Assembly: GCA_025924515.1 (NCBI GenBank)
Contig: JAICIE010000003.1
Coordinates: forward strand, 1 to 64,000
Source: Jatrophihabitans sp.
GTDB taxonomy: Bacteria > Actinomycetota > Actinomycetes > Mycobacteriales > Jatrophihabitantaceae
Reading direction: 5' to 3'
Length of the DNA: 64,000 nucleotides
A program made the position numbers and the translations under genes. The stretch's first letter is position 1, and every line of letters begins with the position of its first letter. The notes beneath the pieces were generated by a model that was given only the letters and a program-made list of their open reading frames with translations, made no database searches and was not told the DNA's origin. Below are positions 40,221 through 50,124 of this stretch, piece by piece.

Positions 40221-41161
40221 GGATCCTGCTCTGGCACGTGCACGGCAGCTGGACGACCGCGTTCGTCCACGGAACGCACGAGTACCTGCTGCCCGTGCTC
40301 CCGGACCGCGGCCCCGACGGTCTCGGCCGGGCCCGCACCTGGGACTGGCCGGCGTCGGCGGTCGAGCTGCCGCCGGCGCGGTTGCGCGACGAGCAGATCG
40401 ACGCGGTGATCCTGCAGCGGCCGTCCGAGCTCGGCCTCGTGCGCGACTGGACCGGCCGCGAACCCGGCCGCGACCTGCCGACGGTGTACCTCGAGCACAA
40501 CGCGCCCGAACCGCACCCGGTGCACAGCAGGCACCCGCTCGCCGACCGCGACGACATCCCGATCGCGCACGTCACGTTCTTCAACGAGCTCTTCTGGGAC
40601 AGCGGCCGCGCTCCGACCACGGTGATCGAACACGGCGTCGTCGATCCCGGGGAGCGCTACACCGGCGAGGTCGCGGCCTCGGCCGTGGTGGTGAACGAGC
40701 CGGTCCGGCGCGGACGGAGAGTCGGCACCGATTTGCTCGGCACCTTCGCCGCGGACGCGCCGGTCGACCTGTTCGGCAGCCTCGACGGCCCGTTGCCGCC
40801 GGGCGTCCGGCACCAGGGCGATCTGCCGCAGGCCGCGATGCATGTCGAGATGGCGCGCCGCCGGCTCTACCTGCATCCCGTCCGCTGGACCTCGCTGGGG
40901 TTGTCGCTGATCGAGGCCATGCAGCTCGGGATGCCGGTGGTCGCCCTCGCGGCCACCGAGGTGACAGAGGCGGTGCCACCGGCGGCGGGCGTCGTGTCGA
41001 CCGATCGGACCCGGTTGCGCGGCGCGATCCGGACCTATGTGCATGATGCGGAGGCCGCCCGGCTGGCGGGCAAGGCTGCGCGCGCCTACGCCCTCGACCG
41101 CTACGGGCTGTCCCGGTTTCTTGCAGACTGGGACCGACTGCTGCAGGAGGTGACCCGATGA
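40217..41161 (+). CDS. Glycosyltransferase (GT-B-like)
   Basis: MRILLWHVHGSWTTAFVHGTHEYLLPVLPDRG...SLGLSLIEAMQLGMPVVALAATEVTEAVP; ATGA overlap at 40217-40220. Confidence 0.82.
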   Translation: MRILLWHVHGSWTTAFVHGTHEYLLPVLPDRGPDGLGRARTWDWPASAVELPPARLRDEQIDAVILQRPSELGLVRDWTGREPGRDLPTVYLEHNAPEPHPVHSRHPLADRDDIPIAHVTFFNELFWDSGRAPTTVIEHGVVDPGERYTGEVAASAVVVNEPVRRGRRVGTDLLGTFAADAPVDLFGSLDGPLPPGVRHQGDLPQAAMHVEMARRRLYLHPVRWTSLGLSLIEAMQLGMPVVALAATEVTEAVPPAAGVVSTDRTRLRGAIRTYVHDAEAARLAGKAARAYALDRYGLSRFLADWDRLLQEVTR

Positions 41162-42390
41162 AGATCGCGATGGTGTCCGAGCACGCCAGCCCGCTCGCCG
41201 TCCTCGGCGGCGTGGACGCGGGCGGCCAGAACGTGCACGTCGCCGAGCTCGCGGCAGCGCTCGCCCGCCGCGGTCATGACATCACCGTGTACACCCGCCG
41301 CGACGACCCCGCGCTCGCGCCGCGGATTCCGCTGTGCCCCGGGGTCACAGTGGAGCACCTCGACGCCGGTCCCGCGCGCCCATTAGGCAAGGATGAGCTG
41401 CTGCCGCTGGTGCCGACCATGGCGGCCGAGCTCGCCCGCCGGATGGCCGCCGACCCGCCCGCCCTCGTGCACGCCCACTTCTGGATGAGCGGCCTCGCTG
41501 CCCTCGATGCCGCCGGGGATATGCCGGTGGTGCAGACCTTTCACGCCCTGGGCACGGTCAAGCGCCGCTGGCAGGGCAGCGCCGACACCAGCCCGCCCGA
41601 GCGGATCCCGCTGGAGTGCCGCCTCGCCTGCAGCGCGGACCGGCTCACCGCGTCGTGCACCGACGAGCTGCAGGAACTGGTGCGCATGGGCGCCGGCCGC
41701 TCCAAGATCGACATCGTGCCGTCCGGGGTCGACCGCACCCTGTTCTGCCCCGACGGCCCGGCCGCGCCGCGCGGCTCGCGGGCCCGCCTGCTGGTGATCG
41801 GCCGGCTGGTCCCCCGCAAGGGCGTGGACGACGCGCTGCGCGCCCTGCCGGACGTTCCGAACGCGGAACTGGTCGTCGCCGGCGGCCCGGCCGCCGGCGA
41901 GCTCGACGGCGATCGGGAGGTCCGGCGACTGCGGGCCTTGGCCGAGCAGCTCGGGGTCGCCGACCGGTTCGAGCTCCGCGGGCGGGTGCCGCACGAGCAG
42001 CTGCCCGCGCTCATCCGCTCGGCCGACGTGGTCGTGTGCCTGCCGTGGTACGAGCCGTTCGGCATCGTCCCGCTGGAGGCCATGGCGTGCGGGGTTCCGG
42101 TGCTGGGATCGGCGGTCGGCGGGCTGCTCGACACGGTCGTCGACGGCGAGACCGGGGTGCTGCTGCCGGACCGCGAACCGGCGACCGTCAGTGCGGCATT
42201 GCGGCAGCTGTTGGCCGACGGCGGGGCACGCGAGCGGCTGGGGGCCGCCGGTGCTCGACGCGCCGTCCGGTACGGCTGGACGCGGATCGCCGCAGCCACC
42301 GAGCGGGTCTACCTGCGCGCCGTCGTCGGCCGCGACCTGGAATCCGCCGACGGGTCGGTTGCCGAGGCCCGGAAGGAATCGGTCGGATGA
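41158..42390 (+). CDS. Glycosyltransferase family 4
   Basis: MKIAMVSEHASPLAVLGGVDAGGQNVHVAELAAALARRGHDITVYTRRDD; PWYEPFGIVPLEAMACGVPVLGSAVGGLLDTVVDGETG. Confidence 0.94.
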   Translation: MKIAMVSEHASPLAVLGGVDAGGQNVHVAELAAALARRGHDITVYTRRDDPALAPRIPLCPGVTVEHLDAGPARPLGKDELLPLVPTMAAELARRMAADPPALVHAHFWMSGLAALDAAGDMPVVQTFHALGTVKRRWQGSADTSPPERIPLECRLACSADRLTASCTDELQELVRMGAGRSKIDIVPSGVDRTLFCPDGPAAPRGSRARLLVIGRLVPRKGVDDALRALPDVPNAELVVAGGPAAGELDGDREVRRLRALAEQLGVADRFELRGRVPHEQLPALIRSADVVVCLPWYEPFGIVPLEAMACGVPVLGSAVGGLLDTVVDGETGVLLPDREPATVSAALRQLLADGGARERLGAAGARRAVRYGWTRIAAATERVYLRAVVGRDLESADGSVAEARKESVG

Positions 42391-44384
42391 CCGAGCACGT
42401 CCGCCGGCTCACTGCCGCGCTACAGTCGTCCGACGCCGCGTGGGAAACCGCGCACCGGTGGGGACGTCAGCTCGCGCGGTCGTTGCCCGCCGGAGCACGG
42501 CTGCTGGCAGCCGGCAACGGCGGCAGCGCCGCACAGGCGCAGCACCTCACCGCCGAGCTGGTCGGCCGCTACTTCGGCGAGCGGCGGCCGTTGTCGGCGC
42601 TCGCGCTGCACGCCGAGACGTCCTCGATGACGGCCATCGCGAACGACTACGGGGCCGACGAGGTCTTCGCCCGGCAGGTCGAGGCGCACGCCCGACCCGG
42701 CGACGTCTGCATGTTCCTCTCCACCTCGGGACGAAGCGGCAACCTGCTGGCGGCCGCACGCCGGGCGCGCGAATGCGGTGCGAGCGTGTGGGCGATGACC
42801 GGCTGCCGGCCGAACCCGCTGGCCGAGCTCGCCGACGACGTCCTCGCCGTCGACTGCCCGGACACCTGCACCGTGCAGGAACTGCACCTGATCGCGGTGC
42901 ACTTGGTCTGCGAGGCGCTCGACGAGGCGCTCGGCGTGGACCTTCCGTTCCGGGCAGCGGCGTCCGAACCGTCGCCACCCGCGCCCGAACCGGCTTCGGT
43001 CGCAGCCCCGGCGCAGCCGCGCCGGGCCCCGACCGGCGCGGTAGTCGTCGTCGGCGACGTGGTTCTCGACGTCGACGTGCACGCCACCGCCGACCGGCTC
43101 ACCCCGGACGGACCCGCGCCCGTGCTCGACGAACAGCACCGGGTGGACCGGCCGGGGGGCGCCGCGCTCGCCGCGACGATCGCCGCCGCGACGACCGGGC
43201 GGCCGGTGCGGCTGGTGGCCCCTTTGCCCGACGACGAAGCCGGGCGCCGCCTTCGCGAGCTGCTGCATCCCGGCGTGGAGCTGGTGGCGCTGCCGTGCAC
43301 CGGATCGACCCCGGTCAAGACCCGGCTGCGCGCCGGGGGGGTCACCGTGGCCCGGCTCGACCGCGCTGGGGGCACCACGGCGCGCATCGACGCGGTGCCA
43401 CCCGAGGCGGTCGCGGCGCTGCGGTCGGCGGCGGCCGTCCTGGTCAGCGACTACGGCGGCGGGACGACCACCGACGAGCGGATGCGCAAGCTTCTCACCG
43501 AGCTCGCCGCGCACACGCCGATCGTCTGGGACCCGCACCCGCGCGGCGGCGCTCCGATCCCGGGAGCGGCGCTCGTGACGCCGAACGCGAAGGAGGCCGC
43601 GCGGCTGTCCGGGCACGCCGGTGAGCAGCTGTCCGCGGTACGCGCGCAGGCCGAGGAGCTGCTGTCCCGGTGGCGTGCCCGCGCGGTCGCGGTCACGCTC
43701 GGCAGCCGCGGGGCGCTGTTGAGCTTCGGCACCGGCTCGGCCGCGGTCGTGCCGACGCCGACGCAGGTTGCGGGGGACACCTGCGGAGCCGGGGACAGCT
43801 TCGTGGCGGCCGCGGCGGCTGCACTGGCCGACGGCGCGCTGCCCAGCGAGGCGGTCGCCGCAGCCGTCGCGGCGGCGACCGACTTCGTCGCCGCCGGCGG
43901 CGTCACCCGCGGTCCCGACCCGGTGCGGACCGCGCACGAGGACGTCGACGAACTGCTCGCGTCCGTCCGGGCGCGCGGCGGCACCGTCGTCGCCACCGGC
44001 GGATGCTTCGACCTGCTCCACGCCGGCCACATCGCGACCCTCGAGGCGGCCCGGGCCCTCGGGAACTGCCTCGTCGTCTGCCTGAACTCCGACGACTCGG
44101 TGCGCCGGCTCAAGGGCGAGGGGCGCCCGTTGCAGCCGGCCGCCGATCGCGCCCGGCTGCTGGCGGCGCTGGCGGCCGTCGACGCCGTTGTCGAGTTCGG
44201 CGAGGACACGCCGGTGGCAGTACTGCGCCGGCTGCGCCCCGACCTCTGGGTCAAGGGCGGCGACTACGCCGGCGCCGAGCTGCCGGAGGCTGAGCTGTTG
44301 CGCTCCTGGGGCGGTGAGGTCGTCACCGTCCCGTACCTGCCGGGACGCTCGACCAGCGGCTTGGTCGAGCTGTCGCGACGGTGA
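42387..44384 (+). CDS. Tri-domain fusion: GmhA-like phosphoheptose isomerase (SIS) + HldE/RfaE heptose kinase + HldE/RfaE adenylyltransferase
   Basis: GmhA: AAGNGGSAAQAQHLTAELVGRYFGERRPLSALAL...QELHLIAVHLVCE; kinase: VVVVGDVVLDVDVHATADRLTPDGPAPV...RPGGAAL...DTCGAGDSFVA; AT: GCFDLLHAGHIATLEAARALG...LNSDDSVRRLKGEGRPLQP...VKGGDYAGAELPEAEL. Confidence 0.93.
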   Translation: MTEHVRRLTAALQSSDAAWETAHRWGRQLARSLPAGARLLAAGNGGSAAQAQHLTAELVGRYFGERRPLSALALHAETSSMTAIANDYGADEVFARQVEAHARPGDVCMFLSTSGRSGNLLAAARRARECGASVWAMTGCRPNPLAELADDVLAVDCPDTCTVQELHLIAVHLVCEALDEALGVDLPFRAAASEPSPPAPEPASVAAPAQPRRAPTGAVVVVGDVVLDVDVHATADRLTPDGPAPVLDEQHRVDRPGGAALAATIAAATTGRPVRLVAPLPDDEAGRRLRELLHPGVELVALPCTGSTPVKTRLRAGGVTVARLDRAGGTTARIDAVPPEAVAALRSAAAVLVSDYGGGTTTDERMRKLLTELAAHTPIVWDPHPRGGAPIPGAALVTPNAKEAARLSGHAGEQLSAVRAQAEELLSRWRARAVAVTLGSRGALLSFGTGSAAVVPTPTQVAGDTCGAGDSFVAAAAAALADGALPSEAVAAAVAAATDFVAAGGVTRGPDPVRTAHEDVDELLASVRARGGTVVATGGCFDLLHAGHIATLEAARALGNCLVVCLNSDDSVRRLKGEGRPLQPAADRARLLAALAAVDAVVEFGEDTPVAVLRRLRPDLWVKGGDYAGAELPEAELLRSWGGEVVTVPYLPGRSTSGLVELSRR

Positions 44385-45307
44385 GCGGCGATCGCCCTAC
44401 CGTCCTCGTCCTGCGCGCGCTCGGCCTCGGCGACTTCTTCACCGGGTTGCCCGCCCTCGCGTTGCTGCGCCGCGCCCTGCCGAACGACCGGATCGTCCTC
44501 GCGGTCCCGCGCTGGCTCGCGCCGCTCGCGACGCTGGCCGGGACGGTCGACGAGACCGTGCACGGTTACGAACTCGAACCCCTCCTGAACCCGCCGCACG
44601 GCGCGCGACTGGCCGTCGACCTGCACGGGAACGGACCCGAGAGCCGCGCCGTGCTGGAGGCGACCGGCCCGCGGCGGCTGCTCGCGTTCAACGCTGACGG
44701 CTGCCCGCGCTGGCGTACGGACGAACACGAGGTCGCCCGTTGGTGCCGGCTGCTGACCGAAGGGCTGCCACTGCCGGACGCCGACCCGCCGGGGGTCGCC
44801 GGGATGCTTCCGCCGCCGCCGGGGGTCGACGCGCCGAGCGGACGCACGATCGTGCACTGCGGCGCGAAGGCCGGATCGCGGCGCTGGCCCGCGGACCGCT
44901 TCGCCGCCGTCGCGGCGATCCTCGCCACCCAGGGCCACGACGTGGTGATCACCGGCAGCGGCGACGAGGCCGCGACCGCGCACGCCATCGCCGCCGAAGC
45001 CGGGGTCCGCGCCGCGACGTCGCTGTCCCTGGCCGAGCTGCTGGCGCTGGTCGCCCGCGCCCGCCTGGTGGTGAGTGGGGATACTGGGGTTGCACACGTG
45101 GCGAGCAATTACCGAGTGCCCTCGGTCGTCCTGTTCGGGCCCGTCTCGCCGCGCGTGTGGGGACCGCCGCCGGATCCGCGCCACCAGGCGCTGTTCCACG
45201 GCGACGGAACGGGGAACCCCCACGGCACCACCCCGGACCCGGCGCTGCTCAGAATCAGCGTCGACGACGTGACGGCGGCAGTCGAAAAGGCGCTTGCCGC
45301 CGCCTGA
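44381..45307 (+). CDS. Glycosyltransferase family 9 (heptosyltransferase-like), second copy
   Basis: GTGA overlap at 44381-44384; VLVLRALGLGDFFTGLPALALLRRALP; IVHCGAKAGSRRWPADRFAAVA; VVSGDTGVAHVASNYRVPSVVLFGPVSPRVWGPP. Confidence 0.92.
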   Translation: MSGDRPTVLVLRALGLGDFFTGLPALALLRRALPNDRIVLAVPRWLAPLATLAGTVDETVHGYELEPLLNPPHGARLAVDLHGNGPESRAVLEATGPRRLLAFNADGCPRWRTDEHEVARWCRLLTEGLPLPDADPPGVAGMLPPPPGVDAPSGRTIVHCGAKAGSRRWPADRFAAVAAILATQGHDVVITGSGDEAATAHAIAAEAGVRAATSLSLAELLALVARARLVVSGDTGVAHVASNYRVPSVVLFGPVSPRVWGPPPDPRHQALFHGDGTGNPHGTTPDPALLRISVDDVTAAVEKALAAA

Positions 45308-45323
45308 CCAGCGGAGCGGATGA

Positions 45324-46256
45324 GTGTCCACACTGCGCGAGCGAGTCTCGATCGTGCTGCTGACCTACAACTGCGGCAGCCGGCTCATCCCGATCCTCGA
45401 CCGGCTGACCACCCTCGACGTCCCGATCGTCGCGGTCGACAACGCGTCCAGCGACGACACCGTCACCGTCCTCGAGAAGTACGACGCGGTCCGGATCGTC
45501 CGGCTCGACCGCAACATCGGCGCGGCCGGACGCAACGAGGGGCTGCGGCACACCGAAACGCCCTACGTCGCCTTCTGCGACGACGACGGGTGGTACGAGC
45601 AGGACGGGCTCGCGCACGCCGCCGATCTGCTCGACGCCCATCCGCGCCTGGGCCTGGTCAACGCGCGCATCCTGGTCGGCGCCGAGAACAGCCTCGACCC
45701 CATCTCGGCGATCATGGAGGACAGTCCGCTGATGGAGCGCGACGGGATCCCCGGCACGGTGCTGCTCGGATTCATGGCCGGAGCCGTCGTCGTCCGCCGC
45801 AGCGCCTACGAGCAGGCGGGCGGCTACGAGGAACGGTTCTTCATCGGGGGCGAGGAGGAGACGCTCGCCTTCAAGCTGGCCCGGCTCGGCTGGCAGATGC
45901 GGTACGTGCCGGAGGTGGTGATGCACCATGAGCCGAGCATCGCGAACGCCCCCTACTTGCGGGCCTACGGCCTGCGCAACACGTTGTGGAACTGCTGGCT
46001 GCACCGGCGTCTCGGCAGCGCCCTCTACTACTCGTGGCACGTTCTCGGCGACCACCCGAAGACCGCGGACTGGCGCCGTGGCCTGGTTGCGGCGCTGAAG
46101 GGCGCGCCCTGGGTGCTGCGCGAGCGCAACCCCATGGATCCCGAACTCGACGCGCAGCTCGCGGATCTCGACCGGCAACGCTTCGCCGACCGGCGGCCGT
46201 TCTGGAACCGGGACGACCCGCTGCGTGCCCTCCGCGCGGAGAACGACCGGCGCTGA
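45324..46256 (+). CDS. Glycosyltransferase family 2
   Basis: RVSIVLLTYNCGSRLIPILDRLTTLDVPIVAVDNASSDDT...FCDDDGWYEQDGL...GGEEETLAFKLARLGWQMRYVPEVVMHHEPS. Confidence 0.92.
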   Translation: MSTLRERVSIVLLTYNCGSRLIPILDRLTTLDVPIVAVDNASSDDTVTVLEKYDAVRIVRLDRNIGAAGRNEGLRHTETPYVAFCDDDGWYEQDGLAHAADLLDAHPRLGLVNARILVGAENSLDPISAIMEDSPLMERDGIPGTVLLGFMAGAVVVRRSAYEQAGGYEERFFIGGEEETLAFKLARLGWQMRYVPEVVMHHEPSIANAPYLRAYGLRNTLWNCWLHRRLGSALYYSWHVLGDHPKTADWRRGLVAALKGAPWVLRERNPMDPELDAQLADLDRQRFADRRPFWNRDDPLRALRAENDRR

Positions 46257-46301
46257 TCGATGCGGGTTTGACCCGCCGCGCAGGGTGGGTACCTGGCCCA
46301 G

Positions 46302-47192
46302 GTGGATCTCGCGCCGCTGGAAGACGTCGTCACCCGCATTGAGAAGGCGGAGGGGCTGGACCGCACCGCCGATCTGGCGGCCGCGGCCTTGCGCAAGGTG
46401 CTGCCGCAACAGGGCCCGTTGACCGACCTGCTCAGCGGTACCCCGATCGGGCACCCGGCCCATCCGGCGCTCGTCCTCGTACCGGTCGGCGCCTGGGTGT
46501 CCGCAACCGTCCTCGACCTGACCGGCGGCGACGCCCGGGCGGCGCGGCGACTCGTCGCCGTCGGCAACCTGAGCGCGCTGCCCGCGGCGCTGACCGGCGC
46601 CAACGACTGGCTCACCACGAAAGGCGCCGAGCGACGGGTGGGGTTGGTGCACGCGGGGCTGAACTACACCGCCCTCACGCTGCAGCTGCTCAGCTCGCGG
46701 GCGCGGCGGCGCGGGCACCGGGTGCGCGGGGCCACCCTGTCGGCTGCGGCGACCTCCCTCGTCGCGGCGTCCGGATGGCTGGGCGGGCATCTCGCCTACG
46801 CCCTCGGAGTCGGGGTCGACACCACCGTCTTCGAGCAGTTCCCGGTCGACTGGACCGACCTCGCGGCCGAGGACGAGGTCCCGCTGACCGGCGGGATCAT
46901 GCGCGAGGCGGGCGCAGTCCCCGTCCTGCTCAGCCGCGTCGACGGCTCGATCACCGCGATCGCCGACCGCTGCACGCACCGCGGCGGCCCCCTGCACGAG
47001 GGCCGGATCGCCGACGGCTGCGTCACCTGCCCGTTGCACGGAAGCACCTTCCGGCTCGCCGACGGCTCGCTGGTGTCCGGGCCCGCGAGCCGCCCGCAGC
47101 CCGCCCTCGAGGTCCGCGTCACCGACGGCCGGGTGGCCGTGCGGCGCGCGGAGGAGCCGCGCACGCTGCGCACCAACCCGGTGGGCGTGTGA
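46302..47192 (+). CDS. Rieske (2Fe-2S) domain protein with N-terminal DUF2231-like membrane domain
   Basis: CTHRGGPLHEGRIADGCVTCPLHGSTFRLADGS (CxH...CxxH); TM region GHPAHPALVLVPVGAWVSATVLDL. Confidence 0.9.
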   Translation: MDLAPLEDVVTRIEKAEGLDRTADLAAAALRKVLPQQGPLTDLLSGTPIGHPAHPALVLVPVGAWVSATVLDLTGGDARAARRLVAVGNLSALPAALTGANDWLTTKGAERRVGLVHAGLNYTALTLQLLSSRARRRGHRVRGATLSAAATSLVAASGWLGGHLAYALGVGVDTTVFEQFPVDWTDLAAEDEVPLTGGIMREAGAVPVLLSRVDGSITAIADRCTHRGGPLHEGRIADGCVTCPLHGSTFRLADGSLVSGPASRPQPALEVRVTDGRVAVRRAEEPRTLRTNPVGV

Positions 47193-48214
47193 CGTCGCTT
47201 CGGGTCGTCGTCACGGGTGCGTCCGGCAATGTCGGCACCGCGCTCTTGCGCCGCCTCGCCGCCGACGGGCACTCCATCGTCGGGATCAGCCGCAGGAAGC
47301 CGCCGGCTGTGGCGCCGTACGCGGCGGCCGAGTGGGTCGAGGCCGACCTGTCGGCAGCGGATGCCAGAGAACGGCTGGCGCCGGTATTCCGCGGCGCCGA
47401 CGCGGTCGTCCACTTGGCCTGGCTGATCCAGCCCACCCACGACCGCGAGGCGCTGCGACGCACCAACCAGGACGGCAGCCGAGCCGTCGCCGAGGCGACC
47501 CGCGACGCCGGCGTGCGGCAGCTGGTGCACATGTCCTCCATCGGCACCTACGCCGCGGCGCCGGGGCGCACGGTCGACGAGAGCTGGGACAACACCGGGA
47601 TCCCGACGTCGTGGTACAGCGTCGACAAGGCCGCCTGCGAGGCGTTCCTCGACGCGTTCGAGGCCGACCTGGCCGTCGCGCGGGTGCGGCCGACGCTGGT
47701 GCTGCAGGAGGACGCGGCCGGCGAGATCTCCCGCTACTTCCTCGGCCGACTCGTCCCGGTGAGCGTGCTGGGCCGCCCGCTGTTGCGGTTCGGCCCGTGG
47801 CCCAAGGCCCTCGCGGTGCAGTTCGTCCACGCCGACGACGTCGCGGCCGCGCTCGAAGTGATCCTGCGCACCGGGGCCACCGGCGCGTTCAACGTCGCGA
47901 GCGACCCGCCGGTCGACCGCGACGTCTTCCGCCAGGTGTTCGGCGGCATCGGCCCGTCGGTGCCCAAGCCGGTGGTCCGCGCGGCGGCCGAACTGTCGTG
48001 GCGACTGCATCTGCAACCCACCGACGCGGGCTGGGTCGACCTCGGCTTCGACCTGCCCCTGATCAGCACCGACCGGATCCGCGGGCTCGGCTGGTCGCCC
48101 TCCCGCCCGGGCCCGGAAGTGCTGCGCGCCTTCCTGGCCGCCCTGCAGGACCGCCGCGGCGGCGCGGGCCCGCTTCTCTACCCGCGGCGCCTGCTTCGAC
48201 GACTCGCCAGGTGA
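47189..48214 (+). CDS. NAD-dependent epimerase/dehydratase (SDR)
   Basis: GTG overlaps upstream stop; VVVTGASGNVGTALLRRLAADGHSIVGISRR. Confidence 0.88.
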   Translation: MTSLRVVVTGASGNVGTALLRRLAADGHSIVGISRRKPPAVAPYAAAEWVEADLSAADARERLAPVFRGADAVVHLAWLIQPTHDREALRRTNQDGSRAVAEATRDAGVRQLVHMSSIGTYAAAPGRTVDESWDNTGIPTSWYSVDKAACEAFLDAFEADLAVARVRPTLVLQEDAAGEISRYFLGRLVPVSVLGRPLLRFGPWPKALAVQFVHADDVAAALEVILRTGATGAFNVASDPPVDRDVFRQVFGGIGPSVPKPVVRAAAELSWRLHLQPTDAGWVDLGFDLPLISTDRIRGLGWSPSRPGPEVLRAFLAALQDRRGGAGPLLYPRRLLRRLAR

Positions 48215-48227
48215 CCCGCGACCTGTG

Positions 48228-48241
48228 AACGTTTGCACGTT
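48228..48241. promoter_or_regulatory. Inverted repeat AACGT-TTGC-ACGTT upstream of ctaD
   Basis: Perfect 5-bp arms with 4-nt spacer. Confidence 0.25.
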
Positions 48242-48350
48242 GAAACGGTCTCAGCGCGGCGCGAGAGTCGATGTGGTTGGGTAAGGGAACAAGACACGAC
48301 AGCGCGGTCAAACCCGACCGACCGGCCGGCCAACGGAAGAACGCGCCTCG

Positions 48351-50081
48351 ATGACGAGACTGGGTGAGCGTCCCGCTCTTTCCGGCGTCGATTACCCCAA
48401 GCCGGCCACCGCTGCCAAGCAGGGCGGCCGCAAGGGCGAGTGGTTCCTCCAGCTGCTCCGCACCACCGACCACAAGACCATCGGCCGGATGTACATGGTC
48501 ACCGCGCTCGTGTTCTTTGCGTGTGCCGGCCTGATGGCGCTGCTCATGCGCGCCGAACTGGCGCGGCCGGGAATGCAATTCCTGGGCCTCGAGCAGTACA
48601 ACGAGCTGATCACCATGCACGGCACGATCATGCTGCTGCTGTTCGCGACACCGATCGTGTTCGCGTTCGCGAACCTTGTCCTGCCGTTGCAGATCGGCGC
48701 GCCGGACGTCGCGTTTCCGCGGCTCAACGCCTTCAGTTACTGGCTGTTCCTCATGGGCGGCTCGATGCTGTTGTCCAGTTTCGCGCTGCCCGACGGGCCG
48801 CCCGATTTCGGGTGGTTCGCCTACGCGCCGCTGAACGACCAGCACAACTCGCCGTCGTCCGGCGCGGACCTGTGGATCATCGGGCTGATCATTTCGGGGC
48901 TCGGCACGATCCTCGCAGCCGTCAACATGATCACTACGGTCATCACGCTGCGGGCTCCGGGCATGACGCTGTTCCGGATGCCGATCTTCACGTGGAACAT
49001 CGTCGCCACATCACTCCTGGTGCTGCTCGCGTTCCCGATCCTGACCGCCGCGCTGGCGGTGCTCTGGATCGACCGACATCTCGGCGCACAGGTCTTCGAG
49101 CCGCAGAACGGCGGCGCCATGCTGTGGCAGCACCTGTTCTGGTTCTTCGGCCATCCGGAGGTCTACATCGTGGCGCTGCCGTTCTTCGGCATCGTCACGG
49201 AGATCATTCCGGTGTTCAGCCGCAAGCCGTTGTTCGGATACAAGGGCATGGTGTTCGCCACGTTCGGGATCACCGGCCTGTCCCTGACTGTGTGGGCGCA
49301 CCACATGTTCACGACGGGCGCGGTGCTGTTGCCGTTCTTCTCCCTGCTGACCTTCCTCATCGCGATCCCGACCGGCATCAAGTTCTTCAACTGGATCGGC
49401 AGCATGTGGCGCGGCGCGGTCACCTTCGAGACGCCGATGATGTGGAGCCTCGGCTTCCTGGTCACGTTCCTGCTCGGCGGACTCACCGGCGTGATCCTGG
49501 CCAGTCCGCCGCTCGATTTCCATGTCTCCGACACCTATTTCGTCGTGGCCCACTTCCACTACGTCCTCTTCGGCACCATCGTGTTCGCCGTCTTCGCCGG
49601 CATCTATTACTGGTTTCCGAAGTACACCGGCCGGTATCTCGACGAGCGGCTCGGCAAGTTCCACTTCTGGTTGACCTTCGTCGGGTTCCACACGACGTTC
49701 CTCGTGCAGCACTGGCTGGGCGCTGAGGGGATGCCGCGGCGCTATGCGAATTACCTGCCCTCCGACGGCTTCACCACACTCAACACCGTGTCGACGATCG
49801 GCGCGTTCGTCCTCGGGTTCTCGTTCCTGCCGTTCGTGTGGAACATGTGGAAGTCCTACCGCTACGGCGAGCCGACGACCGCTCAGGATCCCTGGGGGTT
49901 CGGCAACTCCCTCGAGTGGGCCACGAGCACCCCGCCGCCGCGGCACAACTTCACGTCGATCCCGCGCATCCGGTCGGAACGGCCGGCATTCGAGTATCAC
50001 TACCCGCACATGATCCCGGCATTACGCGAACAGGCGTGGCCCGAGCACGGACCGCACTCAGCTACCAAGAAAGGGCATTGA
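48351..50081 (+). CDS. ctaD: Cytochrome c oxidase subunit I (aa3-type)
   Basis: [71 protein letters not shown]. Confidence 0.98.
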   Translation: MTRLGERPALSGVDYPKPATAAKQGGRKGEWFLQLLRTTDHKTIGRMYMVTALVFFACAGLMALLMRAELARPGMQFLGLEQYNELITMHGTIMLLLFATPIVFAFANLVLPLQIGAPDVAFPRLNAFSYWLFLMGGSMLLSSFALPDGPPDFGWFAYAPLNDQHNSPSSGADLWIIGLIISGLGTILAAVNMITTVITLRAPGMTLFRMPIFTWNIVATSLLVLLAFPILTAALAVLWIDRHLGAQVFEPQNGGAMLWQHLFWFFGHPEVYIVALPFFGIVTEIIPVFSRKPLFGYKGMVFATFGITGLSLTVWAHHMFTTGAVLLPFFSLLTFLIAIPTGIKFFNWIGSMWRGAVTFETPMMWSLGFLVTFLLGGLTGVILASPPLDFHVSDTYFVVAHFHYVLFGTIVFAVFAGIYYWFPKYTGRYLDERLGKFHFWLTFVGFHTTFLVQHWLGAEGMPRRYANYLPSDGFTTLNTVSTIGAFVLGFSFLPFVWNMWKSYRYGEPTTAQDPWGFGNSLEWATSTPPPRHNFTSIPRIRSERPAFEYHYPHMIPALREQAWPEHGPHSATKKGH

Positions 50082-50124
50082 GCTGAACAGCAGCTGACCA
50101 CAGTCCGAAGAAAAGGAGCTGCAC

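Noticed and set aside
42420-44030. 536-aa minus ORF opposite the GmhA-HldE fusion
   Set aside because: Shadow ORF; the + strand has clear catalytic motifs of three families.
34813-46256. Heptose/GT cluster considered as horizontally acquired genomic island
   Set aside because: GC-rich codon usage looks like the surroundings, and no integrase, IS or flanking tRNA repeat was seen at its borders.
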